NCBI GenBank assembly: GCA_003439945.1
Contig: QVRM01005948.1
Coordinates: 124,001 to 188,000, forward strand
Source: Dermanyssus gallinae
Lineage: Eukaryota > Arthropoda > Arachnida > Mesostigmata > Dermanyssidae
Direction of reading: 5' to 3'
DNA length: 64,000 nt
The position numbers and the translations under genes were made by a program. Shown here one piece after another: positions 22,070 to 34,012 of the stretch. Below the pieces are notes generated by a model. It made no database searches, was not told where the DNA came from, and worked only from the letters and a program-made list of their open reading frames with translations. Every line of letters starts with the position of its first letter. The stretch's first letter is position 1.

Positions 22070-22095
22070 CAAAAGTCGCGATACGTTTTGAACAC
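22070..22095. repeat. mariner right terminal inverted repeat
   Basis: 26 bp, exact reverse complement of the left repeat; lies upstream of the transposase frame. Confidence 0.95.
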
Positions 22096-22103
22096 ACCGT
22101 GTA

Positions 22104-23479
22104 TATGCATACCATTATATGTTTCGGTGTACGTCGACGTGTGTCTCTGCACCGGCCACTTTGCCAGGTTTGGAAAATGTTTCGACGGGTAACTTCTGCC
22201 GGGTTGCAGGCAGAAGGCAATCGCGCGGCTTTCATGGCTATGCTAAAACTTGTTTGTTATTGTACCTACCTGGTGAGAAGTCCGACATAAGACAACCACG
22301 CAGCAAATGACACATGGTTTATACTACATATACCTTGTTCTGGTACTCCACGTTTGTCTATCGTGATCTATAGGGCCACCATGGCATAATCTTTCCAACG
22401 TCAGTCCAACGTACTGTAAAATATATTCTTGTAAAACCATATTTCGTAAAACATTAAGCTTTTTGATCGATTCTTCTAGTACAGCTAAAAACATTAGAAC
22501 CGCATGCATCGCACCTATATTGCTTTTATGTATAAGAAGACATTTACAGACTCCCCAAGTAGCGCTAGTTGGTTGCCAATATAGTATATGATAACGAAAG
22601 CATGTTAGGTTGTTTGGCATATTGTTGGGCTATTATTTGGTTCTGGTAATTTTTGCTTGTTTGACGGTGTCTTTTTTATTGGCTTGCTAGCCGCGTTACT
22701 GCTGATTTTTGTCTCACTTCTGAATTTGGTTTCCTTATATGGATATATATATATATATATACCTTGTGCTTTTGGCTTTTTCCAGCTAGCCCTAAATATC
22801 AAGAAAATAGTACGAGTTATTATTGTAATCTAATTTTTAAATTAATTTGCGAACAACGATACATCAATTTAATTAAGCTAACAATAATTAAGCAAACGGC
22901 ACACCATTTTATGTAGCGACGTTAACTACCGTTCTGATGCCACAATTGCAGCAGAACCTAAACATGGGAGATTAAGGAACATGGCGTCAAAATGAAGGAT
23001 CATTTATGCTTGCTTAGGGCGACTCCGGTCTCTGAATTTACCTACCGACGCCATTTTCCATGCATAATGAGTACTTCTGGAGCCGTTTTTGATGCATTGT
23101 ACAATTATTTTGGACAAAACTGTGAAAAACATTAGGTGCAATATAAAGCCACGTTAGAAAACGTGGTAATAATATTAATAGAGCCACGTGTACAGGGCAG
23201 TGGTTAGCCTGAGATGGTCCTACTTAACTTCTCGGGCTTGTTTCACATAGCGAGTAATTAGCATTAGTCATCTGTTCATATTAAAGGGCCTTCACAAATG
23301 TCCTTAGAGAGTCCTGGAACATTGTGCAAATGCGCAAACTAATAAAGTGGTCCTTTAATGTGTTGCAAGGTAAAGGCGTAGCGAGGAGCTACATACGCTT
23401 TAAGAAAGGGGTTGGGGCCAGAGAGAGAGAATTTGCCAAGTCTTTCAGCTTATTCCCGTCGTCTAGCCAGCCATTAAGC
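22104..23479. other. Non-coding stretch with a short (TA)n
   Basis: No gene or element recognised. A (TA)n run of about 19 bp lies at 22743-22761. Confidence 0.4.
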
Positions 23480-23700
23480 GAGCGTAACACGCGCTTGTTA
23501 TTCTGACGCTTTGAAGCCGCTCCGCAATGCTAGAATTGTCCGGTTTCGATTTGTCGCACACGGTTCACGTTTGAGTAGCTGCACTGCTGGGTTGTTTGGA
23601 ACTGTTGCACGTGGCGGCGGTTCGAATTGACACGTAGCGGTGTTTTGGGATTGTCGCACGTGGTGACGCTCGAATTGCCTCACGCTTCACTAGCTAGTCT
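23480..23700. repeat. Degenerate short tandem-like repeats
   Basis: Phrases such as TTGTCGCACACGG, CTGTTGCACGTGGCGGCGGTTCGAATTG, ATTGTCGCACGTGGTGACGCTCGAATTG recur every 30-60 bases, suggesting an old, diverged tandem repeat. Confidence 0.4.
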
Positions 23701-23901
23701 AGAAAGTACGGAAATTTAAAATTTTTCACCCAATGAGTTATTGCTGTCGCGGATGAGTAGTCTGGAGCTCGGTGGTAACCAAAATGTGTCGCAGGGTAGT
23801 GATTGCGTTTGCCGCAGAGACGGCAAATCTTCACCATCAGCTTTTGTTACGGAGCACTCACAAAATGCGTCCGTTCGCTAGAGGGGTCGGGACTGTGATG
23901 G

Positions 23902-23902
<1 letters not shown>

Positions 23903-23942
<40 letters not shown>
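23903..23942. repeat. (TA)n microsatellite
   Basis: About 40 bp of TA dinucleotide. Confidence 0.95.
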
Positions 23943-23945
<3 letters not shown>

Positions 23946-23989
23946 TTTTAAATTGAAGCGCTTTTTAAAGAACCAAAGTTCATGCTCAG

Positions 23990-24280
23990 TAGAACACGAA
24001 TACCTGTTAATCATGGCAGCATATGATGATTGTTTGGATAGGAGCAAAAATCAGCTATTATCCGTGCGCGGACGGATCTGCAGAAAGATTGCAAATTTTT
24101 TTGACGTGAGGCCACGAACAGTTCAGCAACCGATTACCCGATTGCAGGAGAGCCAGAACCAGGGTTCTTACTCAGTAAAGAGGAAGATTCACGACATAAT
24201 GTGTGCAGCCAGGACTCAAGCGTTGTTGGACAGAGTCCAACTAAGACCTTCTAAGAATCTCCCTACATATATTTGACAGC
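23990..24280 (+). pseudogene. Possible transposase N-terminus (helix-turn-helix)
   Basis: The plus-strand frame from 23953 contains GRICRKIANFFDVRPRTVQQPITRLQES, which has the spacing of the helix-turn-helix at the start of Tc1/mariner-type transposases. It is followed by SVKRKIHDIMCAARTQALLDRVQL and LRPSKNLPTYI, where a second DNA-binding unit would be expected. No DDE core follows. The assignment rests on pattern only. Confidence 0.35.
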
Positions 24281-24671
24281 AATCTTGCGTAAATAAACAT
24301 GCCTATGACAACTATGCGCGGTATTGTTTACAAGGGTCTCAGACACAATTCCTCCGTCATAACTAAGTCAGAGTGTTCTTCGAGGTTGGAAACGCCTGGG
24401 TACTCTTGCTCGATACCATTTGTTTCTCTCTTCTTCCAAACACGAAGCAGCAGGCCGTCTTCCTTTCTTCTTATCAAGCAGCCCCTATTTTTGTAGCGAC
24501 ACTGGCTTAGGCGGCTAACGCACCGTCCGAAACGGGGCGTTGCCATGGCAACCATGGTTAACAAAACAATCGCAGATTCGAACCCCGGCCTTGCTGGTTG
24601 TATTTGTTGGACGTGGTTGTCATTGTCCTGCTGCTACATACCTCCACTGGAGAAAACCTATATAAGATCCG
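24281..24671. other. Non-coding stretch upstream of tandem repeat
   Basis: Contains GATTCGAACCCCGG near 24575, which resembles an inverted tRNA B-box, but no tRNA fold could be built around it. Nothing else is recognised. Confidence 0.35.
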
Positions 24672-25360
24672 GTACGAGAACGCGATGACGATAAATGCAT
24701 TTAGACGATGTCGTGCCACAGGCAACTTAGCCCATTACGAGCGTCTAAAAATGTGGTTGTCAGAGCGTTAAAAAAATCTCCATTGAACTACTATGTATTG
24801 AACGTGATGAGAAAGGAAGATAGTCTAACAAATCTCAACTCTATCAACGTGGACTCGCATTAAATCAAATAGAAAACTTTCGACAGGGCTTGTATGTCGA
24901 CTTACTCAAAATGCTTTATCTAAATTTGTTTTCGTTTAGACACGTGGTCCGAGAGGGGTGCCAATGTACGAGAACGCGATGACGATAGATGCATTTAGAC
25001 GATGTCGTGCCACAGGCAACTTAGCCCATTACGAGCGTCTAAAAATGTGGTTGTCAGAGCGTTAAAAAAATCTCCATTGAACTACTATGTATTGAACGTG
25101 ATGAGAAAGGAAGATAGTCTAACAAATCTCAACTCTATCAACGTGGACTCGCATTAAATCAAATAGAAAACTTTCGACAGGGCTTGTATGTCGACTTACT
25201 CAAAATGCTTTATCTAAATTTGTTTTCGTTTAGACACGTGGTCCGAGAGGGGTGCCAATGTACGAGAACGCGATGACGATAGATGCATTTAGACGGTATC
25301 GTGCCACAGGCAACTTAGCCCATTACGAGCGTCTAAAATGTGGTTGTCAGAGCGTTAAAA
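24672..25360. repeat. 294-bp tandem repeat, about 2.3 copies
   Basis: Units begin with GTACGAGAACGCGATG at 24672, 24966 and 25260, a period of exactly 294 bp. The first two units are nearly identical (for example ATAAATGCAT versus ATAGATGCAT). The third stops after about 98 bp at GAGCGTTAAAAAA and carries small changes (GACGGTATCG, one A missing). One frame reads GPRGVPMYENAMTIDAFRRC then HYERLKMWLSER followed by stop in every unit, but the rest of the unit is full of stops, so I treat it as satellite-like DNA. Confidence 0.95.
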
Positions 25361-25986
25361 AATGTAGTCGAAACAAATATATATAGTCAATGTTTTTTTT
25401 ATCAGTAATTAGTAGTATAAGTACAGAGAGTTAGTCGGTCTAGTGCATCGATCACAGCTGTGATTATCGAGAGCTCATATCTAACTAAGGACAGTGCCGC
25501 ACATGATAAAGGTCGCCATCACACAATGTTTGAAAACACAACCTCGAATTCTGTAACATTTTGCGCCGACGAAATGGACACGCCACAGTCACCATAGACA
25601 CCAGCAAGCACTCGCTAATCCTTTGTTATAAAATTATAATTATTATGAACTACAGTTTCAAAATAAGTCGCGAGACACGGTTGACGTTGGCGGCACACTT
25701 GCAGCAAGCCTTAGTGTCCACACACACATATTTATAAATATATTTTCATATAAATTATGTATATGCATTACGCATTAAGTATGCTATTGTAATAACTGCA
25801 TGGCACATGGAATGTATCGACACGGTAATACATACGCACGGGAATGCGTCCTGATCTCTTCTGCCTGATGAGCCGAGCTAGAAGTCCCAAACCTGGGCGA
25901 TCTGGCCGAGATTGACGGATTAGTGAGACTGTAAAGTTCACCTGGAGCGAATTGTCTCTTCGTAATGATTGCAAAGGTAACACCCG

Positions 25987-25988
<2 letters not shown>
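25361..25988. other. Non-coding stretch, nothing recognised
   Basis: AT-rich sequence following the tandem repeat. No gene or element recognised. Confidence 0.4.

Positions 25989-26037
<49 letters not shown>
25989..26037. repeat. (TA)n microsatellite, about 50 bp
   Basis: Pure TA dinucleotide. Confidence 0.96.
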
Positions 26038-26038
<1 letters not shown>

Positions 26039-27073
26039 CGTAACGCAAACACATATGTATGAGGGTTTTGAGCAAGCCCCCATTTTGCTAGACTTGAGGC
26101 AAACGGGGCGTTGCTCTAATAACTACTAACAAAAAATGGGCCAGTTTTGTTGGGCTTGGTTAGCTAGTGTTTTACTGCTACGTGCCCCTGTAAGATAAAG
26201 CCCGTCAAAGCCAGCACAAGACTCCAACGAACCTTAAGATAATAGCCGACGCTTCTCTTCCTAGTTTAGCGACACCTAGCTAAGTTAAGTGCCCGTATGT
26301 GCCTGCCGATCCTATGTTCAATCACTAACTAGGGTTTGACCTTTAGATCTGCTGCCTCCAGTTGCAGTACGCAGTATTTTTCTTCTTCTTTTCAAGTCAC
26401 CTCCGATAAGCAAATTATTACTTTTTACACACGAATCACTAACTAATGTCATGACGTCGTGCGACTGTATGGGCATTTAAGGGGGCTGTCTATCGCCGCG
26501 GCGGATGGCCATATTTGATTATCCACTATGACAATAAAATCCAGCTATACCGACAGCTTCATCAAACGACCACCAATAGTATATATATATATATATATAT
26601 CTTTAACCATATCCCTAAACACTTCTGCAAACAAATATTTACTGGCTCACGAACAGGCTCATAAACCGCATGCGACCATAATGTTGTAGTATACACAACA
26701 AATTGTGAATAAAACGCACTCAAAAAGTATACTTTTTGTTGATACTACTGCTAGTCTCAGTTAATTACAAATTATATTTTTTTTCATATTGCAATACAGG
26801 TTTTAGTTCAATACGATTAACATACATAAGTTCTCACACATCACTTAACACATAGGACCGCTAATCTGGGCCACAGGAAATATTACAGAACTTGAAGGGT
26901 AAATTTAAAATATATTTAAACAACTTGTTTAAAAAACTTTACTCGGTTGCTGGAAGACTGTCATTGATCGAACGGTGAAACGTCACAGGAAACGCGATTG
27001 GACAACCTGTCTGCACAATACGTAGGGAGCCGTAGCCAATGGCTCTAGCGATAAACAACTTAAACAAGAATTT
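26038..27073. other. Non-coding stretch, includes LINE 3' flank
   Basis: No coding frame. The right end (about 26930-27073) is the likely 3' untranslated part of the minus-strand LINE that follows; no poly(A) or simple tail is obvious. A short (TA)n lies at 26579-26600. Confidence 0.4.
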
Positions 27074-28925
27074 TCAAAAAGGAACAACTGAATGGTGAGT
27101 TTTCCTGCTGGGATACGTCATTATCCAGATGCGAGGTTGGTCGTCTAGGCTAGCTAGAGACGGGACTAGTGTGCAGGAGGCAGCATGGTATCTACCGCAA
27201 GGTAGTTTACAGCGTTGACACACACACGAGTCCGAGGGATCATGGAACCCAGCTGTCGCGCACAGCACGTGATGGAAACCATGCACGGCGAATCTAGTCA
27301 CCACGTGGCGGTTAGATCGGCTCGGCCCTTTCCATGCCTGGTTTTGCATCGCTCCTGTGCTGAAGAAATCCGCATCAATTTCCGCAAACTTGCACTCCCA
27401 CGTTTTGAGAACGTTGACGTAGTTGGAAGATGAGGGCAAGTCAAAACGTCGTCTTAGCTCCTCGACGAATAGGGGGGTCTCCGTGAGGAGATAGACAAGT
27501 CGATTTCGGGCTGAACGATGAAGGCCCAGGACTCGCTTGAGGTAAGCTGCCTTCAGACTATTAAGATGCTCAAGGCTGGCTGGGGTGAGATCGTTCCAAA
27601 TTATTTCGATGCCGTAGGCGGCCATTGGAGCAATCTTTAGATCGAACAGTCTCAGTGCCGTTAGGATGGACAGCAGCTGCGGTCTTCTAATTGTAGTCAT
27701 TGCTACTAGCGCCTTTCTGCATCTTTCCTTGATATGCTGCAGGAAACATCGGCCGTTCGACGTGAGAAGCAGTCCCAAGTAGGGAAACCTACTAACGTAG
27801 GGAAGGTCAAAACCGGCCAAACAAAGTCCATCGTTAACAGCTAATCGCCCGCCTCTTCTAAACTTCATGGCCACTGTCTTTGTCAGATTTACAGTTAGTC
27901 TAAGCTCAGATGTGGCCGCGTGAAGTCTGGCTAGGGCCTGTTGAACCTGAAAGCGACTCTTCCCATAGATGACGAGATCATCTGCGTACAAGATCACCTC
28001 TACCAGATTCCTTAGACCCCGAATTTTCGCGGGTAGGTCCTTTATAAGGACGGAGAAAAGTAACGGACTTAAGTTGTCGCCCTGCGCCACGCCCGTAGTC
28101 TGGAGAAAAGGGGGCAATTTGGACACACCGTCATCTATTCTGATTTTATTGCCTTGCAGAATGGCCATCAAAAGGTTGAGAAGGACAGGAGGGACGCCAA
28201 CCTCGGCAAGAATTCGCAGAATAATGTCTCTGGGCGCCGAGTCGAAGGCGGCTTTAAAATCGACGAATACGGCGTACAGGGGTTGGGATCTTGCTTGAGT
28301 CTCCCTGATATCCCGCAGCAGATTGGCGCATGCCGTAATCGTAGAGCGATTCTGTCGGAAACCGTGCTGTTCAGTAGGAATAGCATCAGTCATCTCTAGA
28401 AACCGATTTAGTCTTCTGGTGAGCAGCGACGAGAGCAACTTGTAACATGTGCTCTTTTTCGCTATACCACGCCAGGAGGTCAGCTGGGTTGGGTCACCTT
28501 TACCTTTAGGGATGACGAGCAGTGTAGCATCGAGCCATTGGGACGGAATAATGCCAGCACGGAGGCATTCGTTGAACAGTGCCGTCCAGCATGGAGCCAA
28601 GATAGATGCGTTCTTTAGATGCTCGTTCCTCACTTGATCAGGGCCCGCTGCTTTGTTGTTCTTTAAACCCTGGAGAGCGAGAATGACGTCTTCCACCGTA
28701 AAGGCGGTCTCTAGACGCTGTCTTTCGCCGAGAGTGACCTCATCCCAGGCCGCGTCGATCAACCAAGGTTCTCTGGGTATAGAGTCGCTGGCCCTAAACA
28801 TTCCTGCGAAGTGATTGATTAATTGTGAGGAGTTAAGCGGGCAGGGAGTGAGGCCACTACGAGTGAGCCACTTATGAGGTAGGTGCTCTGCCTCTCGGAG
28901 GAGAGAAGTTTCAGCTTTCTCGTAG
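27074..28925 (-). CDS. LINE ORF2 fragment: reverse transcriptase and C-terminal zinc motif
   Basis: The frame is open over about 617 codons. The first ATG is at 28801, but coding continues upstream to about 28925 (YEKAETSLLREAEHLPHKW), so the ATG is not a true start. RT motifs in order: KNNKAAGPDQVRNEHLKN; VIPKGKGDPTQLTSWRGIAKKS; EQHGFRQNRST; motif A FVDFKAAFDS; motif B GVAQGDNLSPLLFSVL; motif C LYADDLVIYG with the catalytic YADD at 27977-27988; LRLTVNLTKT; and FPYLGLLLTSNG. Near the C-terminus CVCQRCKLPCGRYHAASC looks like a Cys/His zinc-binding motif. All catalytic aspartates are present. Lacking endonuclease and ORF1, it is probably not autonomous; the open frame suggests a young insertion. 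Confidence 0.88.
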
Positions 28926-28926
28926 C
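27074..28926 (-). mobile_element. 5'-truncated LINE with open reverse transcriptase frame
   Basis: A non-LTR retrotransposon copy that keeps the RT-bearing 3' part of ORF2. No ORF1 and no endonuclease lie upstream, and the frame is closed by TGA at the 5' edge near 28926, the usual result of incomplete reverse transcription. The clade is not determined from sequence reading; it is different from the R1-like elements in this window. Confidence 0.85.
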
Positions 28927-30240
28927 TTCATAGCTTTTATATATCTATTATTTTATAAGTCCAAATGTGTGTATGTATACATATGCATATATTTTAAATG
29001 TACTTTTTCTACACAACATGTGTGATAATAAATCTGACAAGATTATCCAGATGCACGCATACTATTTGCGTTTTGCTCTTGATCATGACCTGCCGCCTAC
29101 GAATTTATATACAAATAGGCCTATTTTTTTGATGTAGGTGCATGGGAAGTAAAGGCGTCTAGCAAAAATATGCGATAAGGGCAAACGGTCAGTGGGCACA
29201 CCATGAGCCTAATTTGCGCCTTACCAGATTTTAAACTGAATCGGTAAAGATATTTTCCGCGGCAGGGAGTTGTTTACCAACTATCAAACTACGGATGATT
29301 CAGATTGAATGCACTTTGTAACAAAACAATCACTTTATCATTGAAGAGATTTGTACCATAATCCACTGGCACACACAAGCTGTTTTCCTATCGCTTTTCA
29401 TTAAACCTAACTGTCAAGGGACGCTTCAACAGTATACGTACGGCGGAAACTACCGATTATTTCAGTCTAAGATGATGTTATGAACATATGAGGTAGGACC
29501 AAATGACGATGCAGTACGTAAATATAATAAAACAAATATACGGCAAGAAGAGGTACTGTTTCTGCAAAGACACTGGTTAGTATACGTACATTCTGAAACA
29601 ACTCTACGGCGCATTTAAAAGTTCATTTATTGGAATTTTAGCTCTATAAATATGAGTTTAAGGAAGAAAACTTTGACATAACCTACTTCCCGGATATTTT
29701 CGAGCGCATTATATGACAAGCACTAGAACAAGAAGAAGAAGATAACTAGTAAGCAGTCTACATGTACTATACAATTACAGGGTACCGCACAAATAATATT
29801 CTGCAACTTCTAGAATGGAGCCCTCCGTCAGTATCGTAGGCGCACTTACACAGTTTATTAACTTAAGCATGCCAATGTTGTAAAAACAAATATCAAATGG
29901 AGAATATTTTTGCCGAACAAACAGTATACTTAGCACAACGGTCTTCTAGAGGAGAAAACAACAGATTTGGCAAAACAAGAAAAACTGACTCATTTATATT
30001 AAGCTCACCTACCCATGTTGGCAATTACGAATTCGGCTTCGCGGAAATGAGATCGTTGCGTGAACCAAATTATCATAATTTATTTTGCACCATCAGTTGA
30101 AAAATGGTAGTGCACAAATATACGTCTTCGAGTACTGAAAAGTTTTTCTGTTACCCTAGAAGAAGTTATACGACGTCATGTCAGACGCACACGTTGAAGA
30201 CGTTGCCCGTTCATTTTGTATAGCACATCATAGCGCTTTG
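28927..30240. other. Non-coding stretch, nothing recognised
   Basis: About 1.3 kb of AT-rich DNA. The 67-codon frame at 29897-30100 has no recognisable domain. Confidence 0.4.
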
Positions 30241-31050
30241 CTGTGGTTGTGTGCATCCAGAATTTCTGCCTTGATTTAGTGTGTTTGTTCTCTCTCTCTC
30301 TCCCCCCTCGCTCCATTTCTCTCTCTCGCTCTTTTTTCTCTCTTTGATATTGTCGTCTCGTCATATCGGGCCTATCCCGGCAGATTTGCGGGTGTCGTGT
30401 TTTCGTGCTTCTGCCATTAGGCCACCCTTGACCCCTTCTCTGGTCGCCCGCTCGCTCGCGGCGGGAACATGCGTGTGTCCAGTGTGCTGTGCCGGCGTGT
30501 CTGAGTCTGCATCGTTCCCGGAAACTGTTCGCAGTCATTCTGTGTCTGCCTGCTGGCTTGCTTACTTTCAACGGCCGACGAAGAAAATTGCCGCCGACGC
30601 TCTGTGTGCCGACGGCCTGACGCGAGCAGTTCCGCAAAAGCGGAGCTCGTCGGAGTTCGTCGTGTCGAAAGGTTTCGTCGAAGACAGAGGCTGGCAACCA
30701 CGACAACCACCACCATTTGGCACGGCCGTCGTAGAGTCGACCCAAAAGCCGGACGGCCGAACATTAAAAGTTTACAACTCCCTTTACCAGCTCGGTCCCG
30801 GATTACAGAACTACACAGTTTGCCGGCAAGGTTTGCAGTCGTCGTTCGAGTTACGCCTGTCTAAAGTCGGTCCTGGTACGCAACCTGCATTCTACAGCAT
30901 GCGAAGGGTCAAACACAATATCAAGGCAGAAACAGCAGCAATGCTTACAACAACAACGACAACAACAAAATACAACAACAACAACAACAACAAGTTTCGC
31001 TTACTTCGTTGTCCAAATAAGAACATTTTTCTTGCAAACTACTTTTGAGT
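30241..31050 (+). other. GC-rich segment with a long plus-strand frame
   Basis: A CT-rich run at 30285-30345 is followed by GC-rich sequence in which one plus-strand frame (30281-31048) stays open for 255 codons. The product begins with a hydrophobic Leu/Ser/Phe tract produced by the CT repeat and ends with poly-Thr and poly-Asn from an (ACA)n/(AAC)n repeat at about 30948-30991. No domain is recognised. The composition is unlike the AT-rich surroundings and would suit a host promoter or first exon, but nothing proves transcription. Confidence 0.25.
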
Positions 31051-31691
31051 CGTCCAAAAATGTGACTATAAAGTAAAGATTCGAGAGGCCTCGGCGGAAA
31101 AGTGATAGACAAGGCCTGGGTGTTCCTCTAGAATTTGTCGCAGATTATTTTTTTGTCTGGGTATTAAGGTTATGTAAAGCGGCACACGGTTCTCGACGGT
31201 ACGTCTAGAGTTAATAATGGCACTGTCACCACAGAAGGTTTTATAAAGGCAGCCCTGATGCTTTTTAACCTGAAGGTCACCTTGACGGCATCATATAGTA
31301 TCACACTAATTTAGAATTACCTCTCTACTTAGCAACTCGGTATACAAGACGGTTAGCGCGCCGGCTGCATTAGTTCTGGCAGACACTATCATGTAGGACT
31401 TAAAGGCTGATGAGCGCACGTATCATAGCTTTAGAGAATAGCCCACTGCCTGGAAAGGAGACCTTACGAGAGGGCATGAATGGCTGGATTTGCGAATTGG
31501 TCCAAAGATGGGAAAGGGGAGAGATAATACTTATAAATAAGCATACTCATAACAATAGTGATATCGCCCCCCCTTCCCCCGTTACGGTGCATACGTTTAC
31601 AGAGACTCATATTTTATCCCATGTTTGATGTTAAACAGAAATGCATAATTATATTCACTATGCTGTTGTCAGCTGCTCTCCCTCTCTCTAT

Positions 31692-31738
<47 letters not shown>

Positions 31739-32099
31739 CCCGACCCACTGGAACCGTCTGTGGGTTGTGATGCTCTCTAAGGAGGTTATGCAGTCAGGAT
31801 GGCTGAGGCTAGTAAGCGTCGGAAATATGCGTCTATAGGCTCTATGCGCACGACTTCTGCCCAATTTAAATTTGGAACGTTAAGGGGGACCGAGATTGCA
31901 TCATGGGTTCTCCGACCTCGTCGGAAGCTGACTGCTCCGGTGGGAAGGTTTGGTAAGCCACGCACTCGATCCATTTTATCACCAGCATGCAGAAGACCTT
32001 CTTCGGCGTCCTTTGAGACGCTATATCGCGGTATAAGTTTGGGTCGCCTTTCATTGCTATGCTTGCCCCTTAAATAGCAGGGAAGCCTGGCGATATTCC
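31051..32099. other. Unassigned stretch with a short (TA)n
   Basis: A (TA)n run sits at 31700-31733. Overlapping frames at 31786-32154 on both strands have no recognisable domain; the right part may belong to the transposase remnant that follows. Confidence 0.35.
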
Positions 32100-32400
32100 A
32101 GGCTTCTGGCATTTCGCCAGGAGCCTTGGTTACCGCAATCGCCTGATTTAACAATTATCGATTTTTTTTTTGCAAAGTTATCTAAGGTCTCTTGTCTACG
32201 AGATTCCGGTTGAATTACGCTATAAACTGGTCTCCAGATTATTCTCGGCTGCTTTAAAACGGGCAACGAAATCTCTGCTGCGTGTGCTTCTAGAGCGATT
32301 ACGAGTAAATTATCAGTATAGGGTAGGCATGCACCCAATCTCAAGATGCCCGGCGAAATGTTGTGAAAACATGTCATAGATTGCGATAGATTTGGTACCA
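32100..32400 (+). pseudogene. IS630/Tc1-like transposase fragment, copy 3
   Basis: WLPQSPDLTIIDFFFAKL (about 32127-32180) preserves the SPDL-x3-DFF motif including the third catalytic Asp. After a frameshift in the poly-T run it continues as LRSLVYEIPVELRYKLVSRLF (about 32183-32245), matching ALIYETPIESREELVAKI of copy 1. The end (VNYQYRVGMHP) is more diverged. It is the same family as copies at 8940-9420 and 10005-10285. Confidence 0.65.
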
Positions 32401-32803
32401 AAATGATGCCCATTTGCCTCAATGTGTTTGTCGTAGGGTTATGATTTCTTGAGATCTTGAACGGGAACGCCTATATTAAAAGTTACATTTTTATAGATTC
32501 TCTTCTAAACGACCATGTTCTATAGCCGGCGTCGTATGATAGCCAGGAAGCAGCCAAGCAATTCTCACAACACACAACGATGTGGCTTGGTTTTTCTATA
32601 GGAGGATTGGTTGCCTCGCACAGCACATTCTGCGCCTCTATGTCGGACAATAGGACCGGTGTACAAATACTTTTTTGGCAATTACACTCCCACTCAGAAA
32701 CAAGGACTTCTCCAGGACCGTGTTCTCTTGAAATAAATATATTTTTAACAACCCTATAATTCCCCTATATCAACGGCTTCAACTAATTGCTGGAATACGC
32801 TGT
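32401..32803. other. Non-coding stretch, nothing recognised
   Basis: No supported feature. Confidence 0.4.
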
Positions 32804-33170
32804 AATATATATATATAATATTATATATATATATTATATATATAATATATATATACATATATATATATAATATAAATATATATAATATTATATAATATTA
32901 TTATTATATAGGATCGATATATATAATATATATATATATAGATATAATAGATATATATATAAGACATATTTAATATAACCGTATATAAATAGAATATATA
33001 TATTATACATAGGGATATATATAATATATACATATATACTCTATATATATAGATATATCAAATAGAAGCGATATATACATATATATATAACATATATATA
33101 TATATATATAATATGTATATATATATATGTATATATATATATATACATATTTATATATATATATAATATG

Positions 33171-33219
<49 letters not shown>

Positions 33220-33231
33220 TTATATTTATAA

Positions 33232-33290
<59 letters not shown>

Positions 33291-33305
33291 TATATACATA
33301 TAACT
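32804..33305. repeat. Complex TA-rich array, about 500 bp
   Basis: Runs of (TA)n are broken by single-base insertions that keep reversing strand symmetry (TATAATATTATATA and similar), and by short unique islands such as GGATCGATATA at about 32911 and AATAGAAGCG at about 33060. Many segments are self-complementary. All Tyr/Ile frames inside are artefacts. Confidence 0.95.
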
Positions 33306-33915
33306 CTGGTCACGGTCGTCTAGTAGCCACGAGGGCTGACAAAAGGAGATGCATTTGTGTTTTCGTGGTCAATTGTCGGCGTAGCTTTCGTTTTTGTTCG
33401 ACTATGCCTACTTCCTCTTGTCTGCTCACTAAGCGACAACAAATTCGATTAGGGCTGGTGACTTGGATGGCGCAGGCCGTCTGGGAATGCAAAAACACGA
33501 AGAAACACACATATATCTTTATGATACACAGAAATATATATATATATATCACATTAATACATATGATAAGCACAAACATCCATCCGGATGCATTACGACA
33601 CACATATGCACAACTCCGTTACCTGCTTAGCATAAACGATGTGCCTGCCCACCTGACTGTTACGTCAACAAGCAGAGCAAACGATTGAGGATCATCCGAA
33701 ATACGAGTTCCTTTGTAGACTCTCTTGCCGTGCCTGTAGCTGCCGAAGACGTTGCCCAGTTAGCTTGTGTATAGCCAATTTACAGATCTCCTGTCTAGTA
33801 CCAGCTGAAAGTGCAGACAGACAGGTTGAACGACGACTACTAATGATCGAACGAGCATGGCATGATTACCTTGCTTTCTGGTACTATTTTCGCTCCTAAA
33901 TCACGCCTTAAATAA

Positions 33916-33922
<7 letters not shown>
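33306..33922. other. Unassigned stretch between TA arrays
   Basis: Normal-complexity sequence. A plus frame continuing from the TA array (33182-33688) and a minus frame (33310-33603) have no recognised domain. Confidence 0.3.

Positions 33923-34012
<90 letters not shown>

Larger units (their letters stand above)
20779..22103 (-). mobile_element. mariner transposon with matching terminal inverted repeats
   Basis: A complete-looking mariner. The inverted repeats at 20787-20812 and 22070-22095 are identical over 26 bp (each outward end starts GTGTTCAAAACG). Just outside, the two ends share TATAC..GGTG-like sequence, with a 2-bp difference in the left end, and both sides carry TA dinucleotides as expected for mariner target duplication. 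The single long minus-strand frame between them encodes a DD34D transposase. The size from repeat to repeat is 1309 bp, normal for mariner. High integrity implies recent insertion relative to the other elements here. Confidence 0.93.

Noticed and set aside
21954..22235. Second gene upstream of the mariner transposase
   Set aside because: The frame runs across the right inverted repeat and has no domain; it is a chance frame.
24560..24600. tRNA or retroviral primer-binding site around GATTCGAACCCCGG
   Set aside because: Distances to a TGG and to matching stems do not fit, and there are no long terminal repeats nearby.
24672..25360. CRISPR array or long terminal repeats
   Set aside because: The units are 294 bp, contiguous and without spacers; the host is eukaryotic. 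No internal retroviral coding sequence lies between copies.
30281..31048. Secreted host protein starting in the CT-rich tract
   Set aside because: The apparent hydrophobic signal is a translation of a CT repeat and the end is an ACA repeat; no domain in between.
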